DNA from: Phlegmacium glaucopus
Taxonomy: Eukaryota > Basidiomycota > Agaricomycetes > Agaricales > Cortinariaceae
Length of the DNA: 64,000 bases
Assembly: GCA_015039465.1 (NCBI GenBank)
Contig: MU130378.1
Span: 1,120,570 to 1,184,569 of the forward strand
Direction: 5' to 3'
Part shown: positions 38,188 to 49,516 of the stretch, one piece after another
How the letters are laid out: each line of letters starts with the position of its first letter
Position numbering within the stretch: position 1 is the stretch's first letter
Program-made: the position numbers and the translations under genes
The notes under the pieces: model-generated
Told to the model about the DNA's origin: nothing
The model's input: only the letters and a program-made list of their open reading frames with translations
The model's database searches: none

Positions 38188-39249
38188 ATGGCGCGCTGCG
38201 AATTCATCAACGACCTTATACCACTCATTTTCGAATCTCACAACCACTGGTGGCCCCGAGATCTGTTAGCACTTGCAACAGTCTCGCCATGCTGGTTAAT
38301 TCACGCTCGCAAGCGGCTATATGCACACCCTATTATCTATTCATTCTCGGCATCCACTTTGCTTGCGAGGACGTTGGCAGAGAACCCCTCTTTGATACCC
38401 CTCATCACAGGAATAACCCTTCAACCCATGCAGACGAGCGATCTGGCCAGCCGACTTGAAACAGGCCCATTACCTAGCCTAAGATCCCTCCTTGCTCTAG
38501 AAGGCTTAAATCGTGTGACGCTTGGGGGGGAATTGGCCGTGAAAGCTGCAAGATTCCTGAAACTAATCGCAGTGCCAGATGTTGTAGATGAACTCCATAT
38601 CGATGGGAGTTTAGTCGGACATCGTCTAAGCTGTCCTCCATCACTGGAATGGGACGAATCGATAGCTTTCCAATTTCCCAATCTCAAGAAACTACGACTT
38701 ACACGCGTCGAATTGGACATTTCATGGCCATCAGTTCAATTTCCGCTCCCCATCTCCTCTCTATGTCTGGACAATGTTAATATCACACATGGATTTCTTC
38801 CACATCTTCTAAACGGTACTCGGGTACTAGGACAATTACACGTAAAGACCAAAGATGCTGCAGACTACGATGAACAAATCCAACTTGTATTGGCGTCGTG
38901 TGCCGTCGGATGCCTTCATTATGAGGTGGAACGAGAAAGACATGGGAATGCCTTCGTTCTCGACGGCGACATGTCTAGTACAAAGACACTTCACTGCCTG
39001 CATTTGCGGGGACTTTTCGTTGATCCGGGATTAGTTACTGGGATAAGCATGATGTACCGGAACTTGGTGGAACTGGTTGTGTGTGGACGTCAGGTGGGAG
39101 TTGGAGCAAAGGAGTGGGCGACGTTGATAGCAAGCGGAGGGTTTGAATCTGTACGGCGAATTGGGCTTCCATGGGGAAACTGGGAAAATGACGAGGTAGA
39201 GGAAGTACGATCAGCGTGTGTAAGTCGGGGGATTGGCGTTGTTATGTAG
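38188..39249 (+). CDS. Single-exon F-box/LRR-like protein
   Basis: An intronless gene of 353 residues, unlike its intron-rich neighbours. The start CEFINDLIPLIFESHNHWW with DLLALATVSPCWLIHARKRLY resembles a degenerate F-box, common in large expanded families of agaricomycetes. The remainder shows irregular leucine-rich repeats (PLPSLRSLLALEGLNRVTL, FPNLKKLRLTRVELDI, ISSLCLDNVNIT). If correct it would be an SCF ubiquitin-ligase substrate receptor, but the F-box is weak and this is inference. An in-frame ATG at 38122 exists, yet 38188 leaves a normal 84-bp divergent promoter with the acyltransferase. Confidence 0.7.
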   Translation: MARCEFINDLIPLIFESHNHWWPRDLLALATVSPCWLIHARKRLYAHPIIYSFSASTLLARTLAENPSLIPLITGITLQPMQTSDLASRLETGPLPSLRSLLALEGLNRVTLGGELAVKAARFLKLIAVPDVVDELHIDGSLVGHRLSCPPSLEWDESIAFQFPNLKKLRLTRVELDISWPSVQFPLPISSLCLDNVNITHGFLPHLLNGTRVLGQLHVKTKDAADYDEQIQLVLASCAVGCLHYEVERERHGNAFVLDGDMSSTKTLHCLHLRGLFVDPGLVTGISMMYRNLVELVVCGRQVGVGAKEWATLIASGGFESVRRIGLPWGNWENDEVEEVRSACVSRGIGVVM

Positions 39250-39294
39250 CGAGCTTATGTAAATATTTAAGAGGGGTTTCCTTCTGACTGTGTC

Positions 39295-42200
39295 ATGCAA
39301 GCCGATGCTCATCGTTCTCCTCGTAAAAGCTCTTCGTTCCTTTCTTTACGTCGTGAAACTGCTACTAGGGTGGTTAATATCAATACTAATACTTCACCAT
39401 CCAGTTATTTCGATTTCTATCCAAAAAAGTCTAAAACTCGCCGACCCTCTACTCAAGACTCACCACCCACTCCAAGAGTAACAGCAACAAATCCTGCTAC
39501 TTATGCCTTCCCTACTTTTGAACCAATGGAAGTCCTTTCCTCCGCATACCCACCTTTAATCCATAACCAATATACCCGCACTCGCTCAAGGACAGGTCCC
39601 TCCGCTAAATCTCAATGGGACACTATCTCTTCAGTTCCTCAATTACGCTTCTCAGGCTCTTCTTCAACCCAGCATACAACCCCTCCTAGAACTCCAGACG
39701 ATTATATGGCTTCAAATGACTATTTAGATCATTTCCCCGTCCTTGTGGCCGCTCCAGTAGCTGGCGTAGAGACAATGGATGCTCTCGTTGATGGTATGAA
39801 TGGTGGTGATATGATCTCAAGGATCTCTAGCCGTTCAAGGTTTGGCATCCCGGGCCATCATCCTCTCTATCAACCCCCGCTACCCACCCCACCGCCCGGC
39901 GTTGTTCTAGGAGGAGCCAAGGCTCGGCCAAAGACATCACGTCCGTCAAGTGCATCTGAAGACTCTAGCGACGACGGTTATCGTTCTTTACCCAATCCTA
40001 CTTCACGTACCCGTCGACGCGTTCGGCGTCCAGGCTCCGGCAGGACAGCGTCTAATTCCACTATCACCCCTCAGCGCAACTCCCAAATTTCGGGGGATGA
40101 AACAACCTCCCAATCAAATACACTCCGTTCTAATGCCAGAGACCTTTCTCGTCCAAACGAAAATCGCAAAAGCGTTGTCCCTTCAATATCAGAGATCATC
40201 CGTAACCATGCTCCTCCTGAGTGTCAAGTTAGGTCTCGACCGTCAACCATCCGATCTTCTTCTCTTTATTCCCCTAGCACCCAAGGCCATGCAACACTAC
40301 ATGAAGAGGTCGAATCTGAACCCGAACCTCTGACACGTGAAGAAGAAGCTGAACTCTTGTCACGCTCTTCGATAGACAGCGTCGCCGATGAGGTACAACG
40401 CACTATTCGCAGTCTCCCAAAACCTGCCCCTGCTCCTCCTACGTCGGCATTCATAAGAAGACAATCCATTTTATCCGATAACACCAGCATCTATTCCCCT
40501 CGTTCAGATCCTGGAGCAGGTTCCATATACTCTCTATCAGCGCCATCTAGTTATATATCCAATCCTCTCGATACAGCTAATTACAATAATATGGTCAAAC
40601 CAACGCCATCGCAAGCAGTGGCACAATATCTGCGTTCGGCCAGGTTAACCACACTACTCAAACTTACCCGTTCACCCCATGCGTCACAGGACAATCCGTT
40701 AACTGTCAGCCTTTCAGATTTGGGTTGCCCTACTGGGTTCCCAGTCGTTGTTTTTTTGGGCCTAGGTTGCGTTCGGCATATCATGGGTTTGTACGATGAG
40801 ATGGCGGACTGTATGGGTCTGAGACTTATTACCATCGACCGGTAGAGATTCAATGTTCATATCATAGCAAGCATTTACTTACAGTGTCGTTTAGATGGGG
40901 TTTGGGACGCACGGAGCCTCGGTCGAGGTCAGCCAAAGGGATTATGCAATGGGCCTCCGTGGTCGAAGAGGTATTGGACTTGCTGCATATTGACCAATGT
41001 AGTATTATGGCGCACTCAGCGGGCGCACCCTATGCTTTATCTTTCGCTAACAAGCTGCCCTCCCGTATCCGAGGCGATATTTGTTTACTGGCACCCTGGG
41101 TTGGTGGCAGTGAAAGCAGTATGTTGACCTCAGTCTGCTTTGGAACAATGTTGCTCACTCCCCTCTAGGTGGCTACAAATGGCTCAAATATGTTCCAAAC
41201 AGCATTCTCAAGACGGCTCAGGCAGCTGAATGGAAAATTCAAGCATGGATGATCGGCAAACCACCTACCATCGCGTATGAGGGCATCGGATACAATGCTC
41301 CTCTGCATATCAAAACTACCCCTGTACAAGAAACGCCATCGCCACCACGGCGGCCGAGCAATGGCAACCTCAATGTAGTTTATCCTTCAAATGGTGAATC
41401 CCGGCGTCCAAGTATTGGTTCAAGTTCATTTAGCGAATATGACGATCTTGGCGATTTTGAGGGTCGTTTCGAAAGTCGTAGCACGTTAGGAATGTCGCAT
41501 CCATCTTCGCAGCATGGCATAGGAGAAACCAATCGTTTGGTCAACAAACGGAAACCCTCTCGCGGAATTTTGGAAAGATTAAAAGGCTCGCCCAATCTAC
41601 CACCCCAGCCACAACAAGATAAGCCTCCATCTTCGTCGACGAAAAGGCTAAAAGGCCTCAAATCAATGAGTTCTCTCAAAGGAAAAGCTCAAGGTATCCG
41701 CAAACCAGATCCTCCAAGCCCACAACTGCCACCTCCACTACATATTGACGTTGGCCTAGGCTTAGAAGACCTGTCGTGGACCAAAACCATTGAGGTTGAC
41801 AGTACGATTTCGACAGCCATGCCTCAAAGAGCGGGTGTTGGATCACTTCCGCGATCCTCAGGGCGACGATCAATTTCCTTCGGTTCATCCAAGGCGGCCG
41901 CATCGATACCTTCTTCCCCCTCTCCTAGCACATTTACAGCTTCCTTTCCGCAAGGTGGCTCTCGAAACCACCATGTCGCGCTCGGGAACGCCCTGATAGC
42001 TGCGTCTCATTCAGAATCTTCCAAAGGCACCCATAACGATCTTTTACAAATATTGAATCACGAAAACCATTCTTGGGGGTTTTCGTATTCATCTTATCCA
42101 CACAAGGTTAGAGTTTGGTATGGTGACAAGGATGAGAGGATTGCAGAGAATGCTGTTCGGTGGATGGAGCGAACGATGGGTACAGAACGATGCAGTGTGA

Positions 42201-42328
42201 AAGTGGTTAAAGGCGCTGATCATGGCCTGATGTATAGAAGTAGCGCGGTGGTTGACGTATTAGAATGGATCCTCAGTGCATGGAGGACAGAAGAGAGGTT
42301 TCCTCAGCCTTACGCGGGTCTGCGTTGA
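39295..42328 (+). CDS. Large alpha/beta hydrolase with disordered N-terminus and insert
   Basis: Three exons (39295-40841, 40895-41118, 41169-42328) total exactly 977 codons. The first 430 or so residues are Ser/Pro/Arg-rich and look disordered. The hydrolase fold begins at TGFPVVVFLGLGCVRHIMG, with LRLITIDRWGLGRTEPR, the nucleophile elbow MAHSAGAPYALSFA and LLAPWVGG. A second disordered stretch of about 240 residues (from about 41320 to 42040) then interrupts the fold before the acid residue in VRVWYGDKDERI and the histidine in VVKGADHGLMY. So the Ser-Asp-His triad is complete but split by a long insertion. Substrate unknown. Confidence 0.85.
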
Positions 42329-42582
42329 ACATTTATCTCTATTCACACCCTTTTTTTTATCTTCGATATTCTGGAATTCTGTTATATACCATTGGCATTT
42401 TTCTTTCATACAATACTCATTCGTTTACTTCCCTTGCGTACTATAGCTAGCTGTACAGTTAGTCAGGATGTTTATGTCATTTAATCTGTGTAACGTGTTA
42501 TCGCCATCATGTGACTCTCAAACAAAATCTGGAGCGCTGTTGTGTGGCCGGTGTTGACCGCATTGGCCAAATCCCACAACAC
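42329..42582. other. Short tandem intergenic space before IES1-B
   Basis: 254 bp between the hydrolase stop and IES1-B ATG. Open frame extends upstream of the chosen IES1-B start to 42511, but residues before MASRRPSP do not resemble the paralog. Confidence 0.45.
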
Positions 42583-44424
42583 ATGGCTTCGCGACGTCCG
42601 AGTCCGACATCGCGTAGGGTAGTCGCTCTCAAACGTGCAGACGGAGAGCCGTTAACTCGTTCTGAGGTTCAGTACGACCTTCTCAATGCCATTTTTAGTG
42701 ACTCCCACAACGTATTTACCGACCCTTACCCGACGAATGGTACTCAGCCAGGCGACAAACTGTGTTTCCGAGACTTATATATCAAGTCTATTTTCCACTC
42801 CCCAAAGGCTACTAAAGCACTCAAGGACAAGATGACAGAGTCATCGGTCTTTTCTCTTGATTTCGCTATGCTTTCCCTCTTGGTGAACGTCGGACGCATC
42901 AATACGACTATGAGTTGTCAGTACTCCTCTCTTTTTGCCACATATATTCTCGACTTTAACTTGGATTTCAGTTTTTCCGGAAATGAAGACCGCAATTCGA
43001 ACCTATCACCCGATTCCGTCTCTCCAACACACAAACGGAAATATGCTTGATGCGCCCCGAATCAAACATATCCTCAAGACTAGTGTTCTGGATTCTGAGG
43101 GAAAGAGTCCACCTGCAACACCAGCCGATATTATTGCCCGAAGTGTTCGTCTAGTCTAAGCTCATAATTAACGGCGAAGATTGACAGCGACTTGTCATTT
43201 ACAGAAAACTGGGAAAACACCTTCAACAAGTATTACCAATCTCATCTTTGTTTTGGCCCATCAAACGAGCGTGCGTATCTGCAATTATTATGTTGTCCTG
43301 TCTGCAACAATCTCAAAAACGTGGTTAGTTGGTCGGCCAATCGCACTTCCAAGGCCATTTTGATTTTCTGGACCTTTTTCTCCGTACCGACGTTTCTTCG
43401 GCTTCACGTGCTCAGGCTTTTCTTTGGCTTTGCTTCAACTATCTTGAATCTCCTTCGTCCAAAGATGATTATGATGAAGAGTCTACGCCAAACCCATTTT
43501 CCGATTCTGCAAACAAAATTTCCCCGCCTAGCTTCTTCTTCCTGACCAAAGAGGAAATGGCTTTGGAAAACCAAGAATTGTCGGAAGATGTCGTTCTAGC
43601 TGAAAAGTTTATCTCACAGAGAAATCGCATTGTTCAAACACATGGGGCCAAGGAATCCGCTAAAGTGTCGAATAAAGCGTCTACGAGTGGTAGCGTCGTT
43701 GGTGATGACGAACAGCTGTTACCAGCTGTCGACGAAGGGAAAAGCAAAGGGAAGCGTGAAAGCCTCGGGTCTAGCGTGCCAATAAAGCATTCAGGCAAGA
43801 CACTGCCCAAGATCAAGGTGAAAGTAAGAACACCGAAAGCAATTTCGGATGTCGAAGATGACAGCGACGATCATTTGGCTGATGCATTTCTAAAACGTGA
43901 GTTCATTGTTATTGTAGATGATCACAGTGACTAATCTGGAACAACTATGAAGACCGAACCAAGTCTCGATATCAGTCTCTCCTGAATCTTCAACACGAAC
44001 AGCCTACAGAACGCTTCTCCTTTTTACCAGAGCCTCAGAGGGAGGGTTTGAGTCCTGAAAGCATATCACGACGCCATCGATATTCACCGTATGGGCAAAG
44101 TTACCCCCGCCTGCCTTCTTTGAAGGATGCCCATAAGTCTCAGCTAAGGCAACAACCGAGCCATGTTAGCCAACCAAGAAGTCTGCTTGAACGTTAGCAC
44201 TTTCTTTTTTCTCGTAGTCCTTCTAAAACTAATCTGTTATGTAGAGGCATGGCATGGAATTACCTCCACCGATGCACTTGCTGATTCTGGAGAGGAGTCA
44301 GGCGGTGACGAGTACGTTCGAGCAGACTATGGTGCGCTTTATTTGTCTACATTGGTATAAGTTTACTGATGATCAAATTAAACTAGTTCAACGGTTGAAG
44401 GTCATCAGCCGACTATCCCGCTAG
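42583..44424 (+). CDS. INO80 complex subunit Ies1-like, diverged copy B
   Basis: A paralog of the gene at 33996-35661, in opposite orientation. The shared core is readable: EPLTRSEVQYDLLNAIF, LVNVGRINTTMSFFPEMK, RTYHPIPSLQHTNGN, SITNLIFVLAHQTS, FDFLDLFL and RAQAFLWLCFNYLES. The linker beyond differs strongly and is Lys/Ser/Glu-rich. The C-terminal module reappears through exons joined at about 43882/43953, 44192/44254 and 44329/44385: LLEQAWHGITSTDALADSGEES, then DYVQRLKVISRLSR. Matching the two copies fixes several junctions that neither copy settles alone. Copy A is closer to the fungal consensus I recall; B may be subfunctionalised. The start MASRRPSPTSRR is well placed. Confidence 0.78.
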
Positions 44425-44986
44425 CAGTAGGGTGAATGAGCAGCCTTGACACCCCACACCGAATGGATACAGATCTCATTTATTAGTCAGAATAAGAATT
44501 GACCTTATATTATTATGAATAATTATTCCGTTATAACGTACATCAGTCATTACCAATTTCTTTTAGTGGACTTGTATATTATAGTTGACTTCAGTTTCCC
44601 AGCCTCAGGACCACCACTTTTCATGTGAGGGAAAATGAACAAAGCACCGACATCGGACAAAAACTTCTATTATTTTACAATTTATTGAACACAAACCCCG
44701 AAGTGCGTAGAGTGGTAAGGATATATAAAAAAAAAAGAATATGGTAAAGCAGGCCTGAGCAAATAGGACATAATGAAGATCTGTTAGGGGAAAATATGGC
44801 AATGACAGACTGGTGGGAAGGAAAATTAATGCAGATAGTGAGGAGGTGGCCATAGATATAGTGGATGACGCTAGGACCGTCCCAAAACCAAATTGCAATC
44901 AAGGACTGAACCATGGCAGAAAACATAAGATCAACAGTATCAACTTTAATCACGGAGCCAGGGGCAGAAGGAGACACTCAGCCTAC
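44425..44986. other. Intergenic space between converging genes
   Basis: 562 bp, A/T-rich with ATTATT and TATTAT runs, between IES1-B and the MIT-domain gene. No gene, structured RNA or clear repeat. Confidence 0.5.
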
Positions 44987-47640
44987 TCATTCAGCTAACC
45001 ATTTCTCGCACTTCTTGACATATTTATCAAGTAGTTGAGAAAGATCACGAATGACAAAGGTGAGGACAACTCTAGCAAAGAACTCGGAGATGTGTTTCAG
45101 CTTTTGTTCTGTAGAGCCTCGAATATCCATGGGAAAAGCAGCGTAGGCGGGAGCCATGGGTTGTGAAAATACGGCACGAGTGTGTTCATCCAGCAGTTGG
45201 GCATGCATGAAAAGCCTTTTAAGCTCATCGACGTATGCTGTAGGTGAGTCAAGACTAGGGTTTGTTTATTAGTTCAAAAGCCTCATATAAAGTGGAGAAT
45301 TTACGTACTTCTTCCCATTAGTTAGCTTGTCCAGTCGACGAGTAAACTTGACGCCCCAAGTAGATTTTCTCGCAACGAAACCCTCACCCACCCCTAACTT
45401 TTTCCCATGATCGGCCACAACCATGTCACAAACATTAGAAAAGTCATCCAACTTCAAAAGCCAGGCGTTCGCCTCTTTCCTGCCAATGCTGCCAATTCCA
45501 AGAGCAAGGCCACTGCTAACATTACCAGCACCGAAGTAATGGCAGCTGCTAATCTGAAGGGTGTCCAAGGCAACTACTAAACTTTCCACCGCACGAAGCT
45601 TGTCATCTAGGTTGGTCAGCTTGGCGCCTCCTTGAGACCAGACTTCAAAAGGAACATGTAATCGCCGTGTAACATAACCACCCGTCGGGTTAACCATGGT
45701 AGTTCTCAGCAATCTCATCATATGATAAGGTTTAAGAAGAGGGTCATTGGGCGGAGCTGGAGGAAGAGGAGAGGTAGGTGTTGTTGGTAGATTACCCGGA
45801 AAGCCAGGAATCTGTCCGTTCATTAACCCGACATTGATAGACAGAGGCTCCAACTGGGGAATTGACAGATTAGGGTTGAGCCTGGAAGGTACAGACGACT
45901 TCCGTGGTGTGCCATTAGTGCCGGTTGGCAATGGCGGTCGTTGATCTGGAGATGTCCTCCCGCCAGCAATGGATGCTCGCCGACTGGGTTGTGATGAGGA
46001 ACGACTCCTCCCACTTGCTAGTCCACTACTAGGTAACGAAGGAACTGCAGGTATCGATGTTGGGACTGAACCGGCTGATGTCGTTGACTCGGTAGGTGAA
46101 GCTGAGCGCGTACTGGGTGGTGCCGATGTTTTCCGTCGTTGATAAACAATAGGCTCCTGATTAGCGTATGGAACATTTGCAAGTTCCGTTCGGGTGGTCA
46201 ACTGTGATGAGCCTCTAGGCCGAACCGTAGTGCTGGAGGCTAATCTCGGAGATGGTGGTGGTTTAGAGGCAGGCAGACTACGAGACGTTCCGAAGGTGTC
46301 GGCAGCAGGCGATGATGGTAAAGGAGGTAGTGGAGGAGAATCTCGGTTTGTGTTGTGGAATATGTCGACACCAGATTGGGGATCTTCTGAGCTTTCTTGA
46401 CGAAGATGGGCCTCGTCTGTTTCTTCTTCCAATGCGACAAGGCCAGAGGAGGTTTTTTTGTGTCCCTTAGAATCTGTAAGGCGCAATTGAGAATCGGGTC
46501 GCTTGAGTGGTGCTGGGGGTGGAGAACTTGTAGGAAGTGGAAGTTTGGGTGGCAATTGAGACGAAGCTCTTACTCTCCGCATAGACATAGAAACACGTGC
46601 GGCGGGGAGGGGATTAGCTTGGGGCGGCGAAGAATCATATTGCAAGGAATAAGGGTGTTGTGTGGCAGGAAGACCCGAAATTGCGGAACCCGTGAGTACC
46701 GATTCGTCCAGAGTGTAGATATCTCGCGAAACATCAAAATCTTGCACGTTCTGTGTGTTGGGATTTGAGTATACTGGCTCTTCATCCAGGATATAAGAGG
46801 GATAAGCTTCTGGGGGTAAATGTGGAGAACTATCTGAGGAGGGCGAGGCTGAGTTGGTGGGGGAGTTGGATGCTGCAGAGTCTGTAGAAATTGTGGTATT
46901 GGCATAGAGTGATGATATTGGGTAAGGTATGGCAGGAATGCTGTAGATGATGCTTAAAATATTCATGCGATCTGCGTAAGTATCATGCTAAAGAAGCTGG
47001 TCAGGCTAAATGTTGAAGTGGTGATGAAAAGGCAACTGACAATATTCTGCAAGCGCTTAACTTCCTTCTCCTGAGCTGAAATGCTTCTGCGTTGTCGTCT
47101 CCTGTGAGATTCCGTGCTGTCTTCACCATTCCTGACTCTTTCCATTACTTCACTCAGCAAGGCAACACTTTGAGCATAAGCATTGACGGCAGCGACTGGG
47201 TTGTCGTTTGTAGAGTCAAGTTGAACTGCTTCGCGGGCGAGTTCCAGGGCTCTAGTAAGAGCACGACGAGAGGAGGGCCTATGTTCTGAGCGATTTGGAG
47301 TTTGGGCTTGAGGCGCTAAGGATGAACGACGATTTGAGGGATTATGATCGCGATCAGAGGAGGAGGTGGCAACAGGCAAATATGATTGGGGGGGTGGATC
47401 AGAAAGGGCATCTGTCATTGAGTGAGGTTGTAGGTTTAATGGTCTAACAAAAGAGCCAGAGCGCTTCTCTCTTGAAGGTGAATTACTAGTATATGGGAGA
47501 TTGGGAATAGGGATATTCGGGGGAGGGCCAGAAGGGCGAGCACCTGCAGCACCTACAGCAGAGGAACGACGACGAGAGGCTTGATGGTCCTGCCAATGAG
47601 GAGGAGGACCTTGGCTGTATTCTAAGTCCATACTGGCCAT
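44987..47640 (-). CDS. MIT-domain protein with long disordered centre
   Basis: MIT domains bind ESCRT-III tails, so a role in endosomes or membrane remodelling is likely. The MIT three-helix domain is at about residues 130-230: RALTRALELAREAVQLDS with PVAAVNAYAQSVALLSEVME, then AQEKEVKRLQNIHDTYADRM across the first intron. A Ser/Pro-rich stretch of some 350 residues follows. The C-terminal region is conserved-looking: LKPYHMMRLLRTTMVNPTGG, DDKLRAVESLVVALDTLQ, WGVKFTRRLDKLTNGK, AYVDELKRLFMHAQLLDEH and DLSQLLDKYVKKCEKWLAE. I start at ATG 47640 (MASMDLEY); an in-frame ATG lies 48 bases further upstream. The C-terminal domain is one I cannot name. Confidence 0.8.
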
Positions 47641-47767
47641 TGGGTCAAAACAAAAAGATTCCAAATACACATAACTTGTTTGGATCACAAACTATTATCA
47701 ACAATATACGGTGTAACTAAGAAGGCAGATGGGGTATATTTTGAAGAAAACGAAACCCGCAAAAACT

Positions 47768-49368
47768 TTACGCAAAATCACCCTGCGAGCCTTGAGCAGC
47801 AAGACGACTTTCCAAATTTCTGAGAGACTCTTCCTTCGCCCGAAGCTCTTGTCTCTTCTCGTTGATCTCACGTTGCACCTTCAACTCAATTTCGCGCAAC
47901 TAACCATCCATAAGAAAACATATTTTTCATCTTGAATAATAAAAAAGAACTAACCTTCTCTTCTTCTCGGCGCAACTGTTCCTCCTTGAGGCGCACACTC
48001 TGAGAAGCGAGTTCTTCAGGTTGAATAGATGTATCACTAGAACCTCCTGTATTAACAATCATTTCAATCCGTAACATCAATCACACGTACTGCGTGTCAG
48101 AATGGACAGTTCGGGAAAGCTTCTCTGTACGATAAGTTTCATACAAGAGATCATGGGTCAACGACTTCAAATCAGCAAGATGGGAACTGATCAAATCATT
48201 AAATCAGTTTCCATGAAAACTATGCAGAGAAAATAGATGGACTTCAGAAGGGCACTCCTCAACCTGCTAAAATCAGAATGTTTTGGGTTGTCAACCTCGG
48301 CAATACCCCATGGGTAGATGCGAGCTCGAACATGCTGTCCATCAATTTCAATTTCTTCCTCTGACCCGATGATGGCGAAAGGCAGAAGTGCCTAAATAAC
48401 AATCGTGTTCAGGGTTCAACATTTCTCAAGGAAGAATTGTCACCGACCCTTAATTCACTATTGTCTTGAATTGTTTCCTCGTCGTCTTCTTCCACGTCGT
48501 AAGGGAAGTTATACACGGGAATATCGTAGTGCTCAATATCCTCCATAATCTAGCCATAACTTGAGAATTTTTTTGGGAGAAAAAAATAAACAACATACCC
48601 TCTTCTTGAAGCCTTTAAGCTCGCTTGGGGTCAACGAGTCAGCCTTTCCGATGACGGGAATTACGTTAACGCGAGGAGAAAGTCGCCGCATGAGTTCAAT
48701 ATCCATTTCTCTTAACCTATTGGGGGCGTAAATCTTATGCCGCAATAAGGAGAACGAATTACATACGCGTGACCAGTAGGGGGGATAAAGTATAAGAGAG
48801 CATGCACTCGGTTGTCTCTGAAGCGTGGGTTACGCTTGATTCGGGACTCTTCGGCCAAAATGTCATCGTATTGACGTTCGAGGTAGCCAACAATTTCTTG
48901 GAACCTGGGGGGCAGGATATCACGGCGCGAAAATTGATACCGAAAAAAGAAGACACGTACGCAAACTCATTATCGATATTGTCGCCAAACCCAGGGGTGT
49001 CCACAATTGTCAGAGCAATGCGTACGCCATCCTCCTCGAGTTCTACAGATTTTGGTTCAATCGAGAAGTGTAAAAGAAGGGCTCCTGAATCTACTTACCA
49101 ACGTTGACTGGTTTAATTCGAATCCCCTCTTCAATATGCGCACCTTCAGGATTGTCGGAGACCTTATGAGCCAACACCTCAGATTCACAAAGGGTATTGA
49201 CAAAAGTTGTACGGCCAGTTCCAGAAGCACCTAAAGGTCAACATTGAGGTCAATGACGCGAAGCAACAAAGGGGATAGGGACGGAATTATCAACATACCG
49301 ACTACCATCACGGTGAATTGGACACCTTTCTTGACTTTGTTGCCTCTACGTCTCCCTGCAAACGACAT
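47768..49368 (-). CDS. CDC11: Septin, Cdc11/AspA group
   Basis: A GTP-binding cytoskeletal protein forming hetero-oligomer filaments at septa and hyphal tips. Motifs: P-loop GASGTGRTTF (Arg where Lys is usual), switch II DTPGFGD, and G4 GKADSLT. The polybasic start RRRGNKVKKGVQFTVMVVG and the septin-unique region around RIYPWGIAEVDN are also present. A C-terminal coiled coil (EEQLRREEEKLREIELKVQREI) follows. The GTR in place of GKS/T in the P-loop is typical of the Cdc11/AspA group, whose members often do not hydrolyse GTP. The gene has about nine exons. ATG 49368 is 148 bp from MSH1, which is divergent. Confidence 0.93.
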
Positions 49369-49516
49369 TTTTACTACTGAGGAACAACGGTGAAAGGAGT
49401 CTGAGGAGTTCAAAGTTGGATAGAATAATTTGCTGTCGGAACTTGAAACTCCGAACGGTGGCGTGACCTCTTTTAATGTAGGTAACGTGACTCATAGCAT
49501 TTTTAAATTTAACCAT

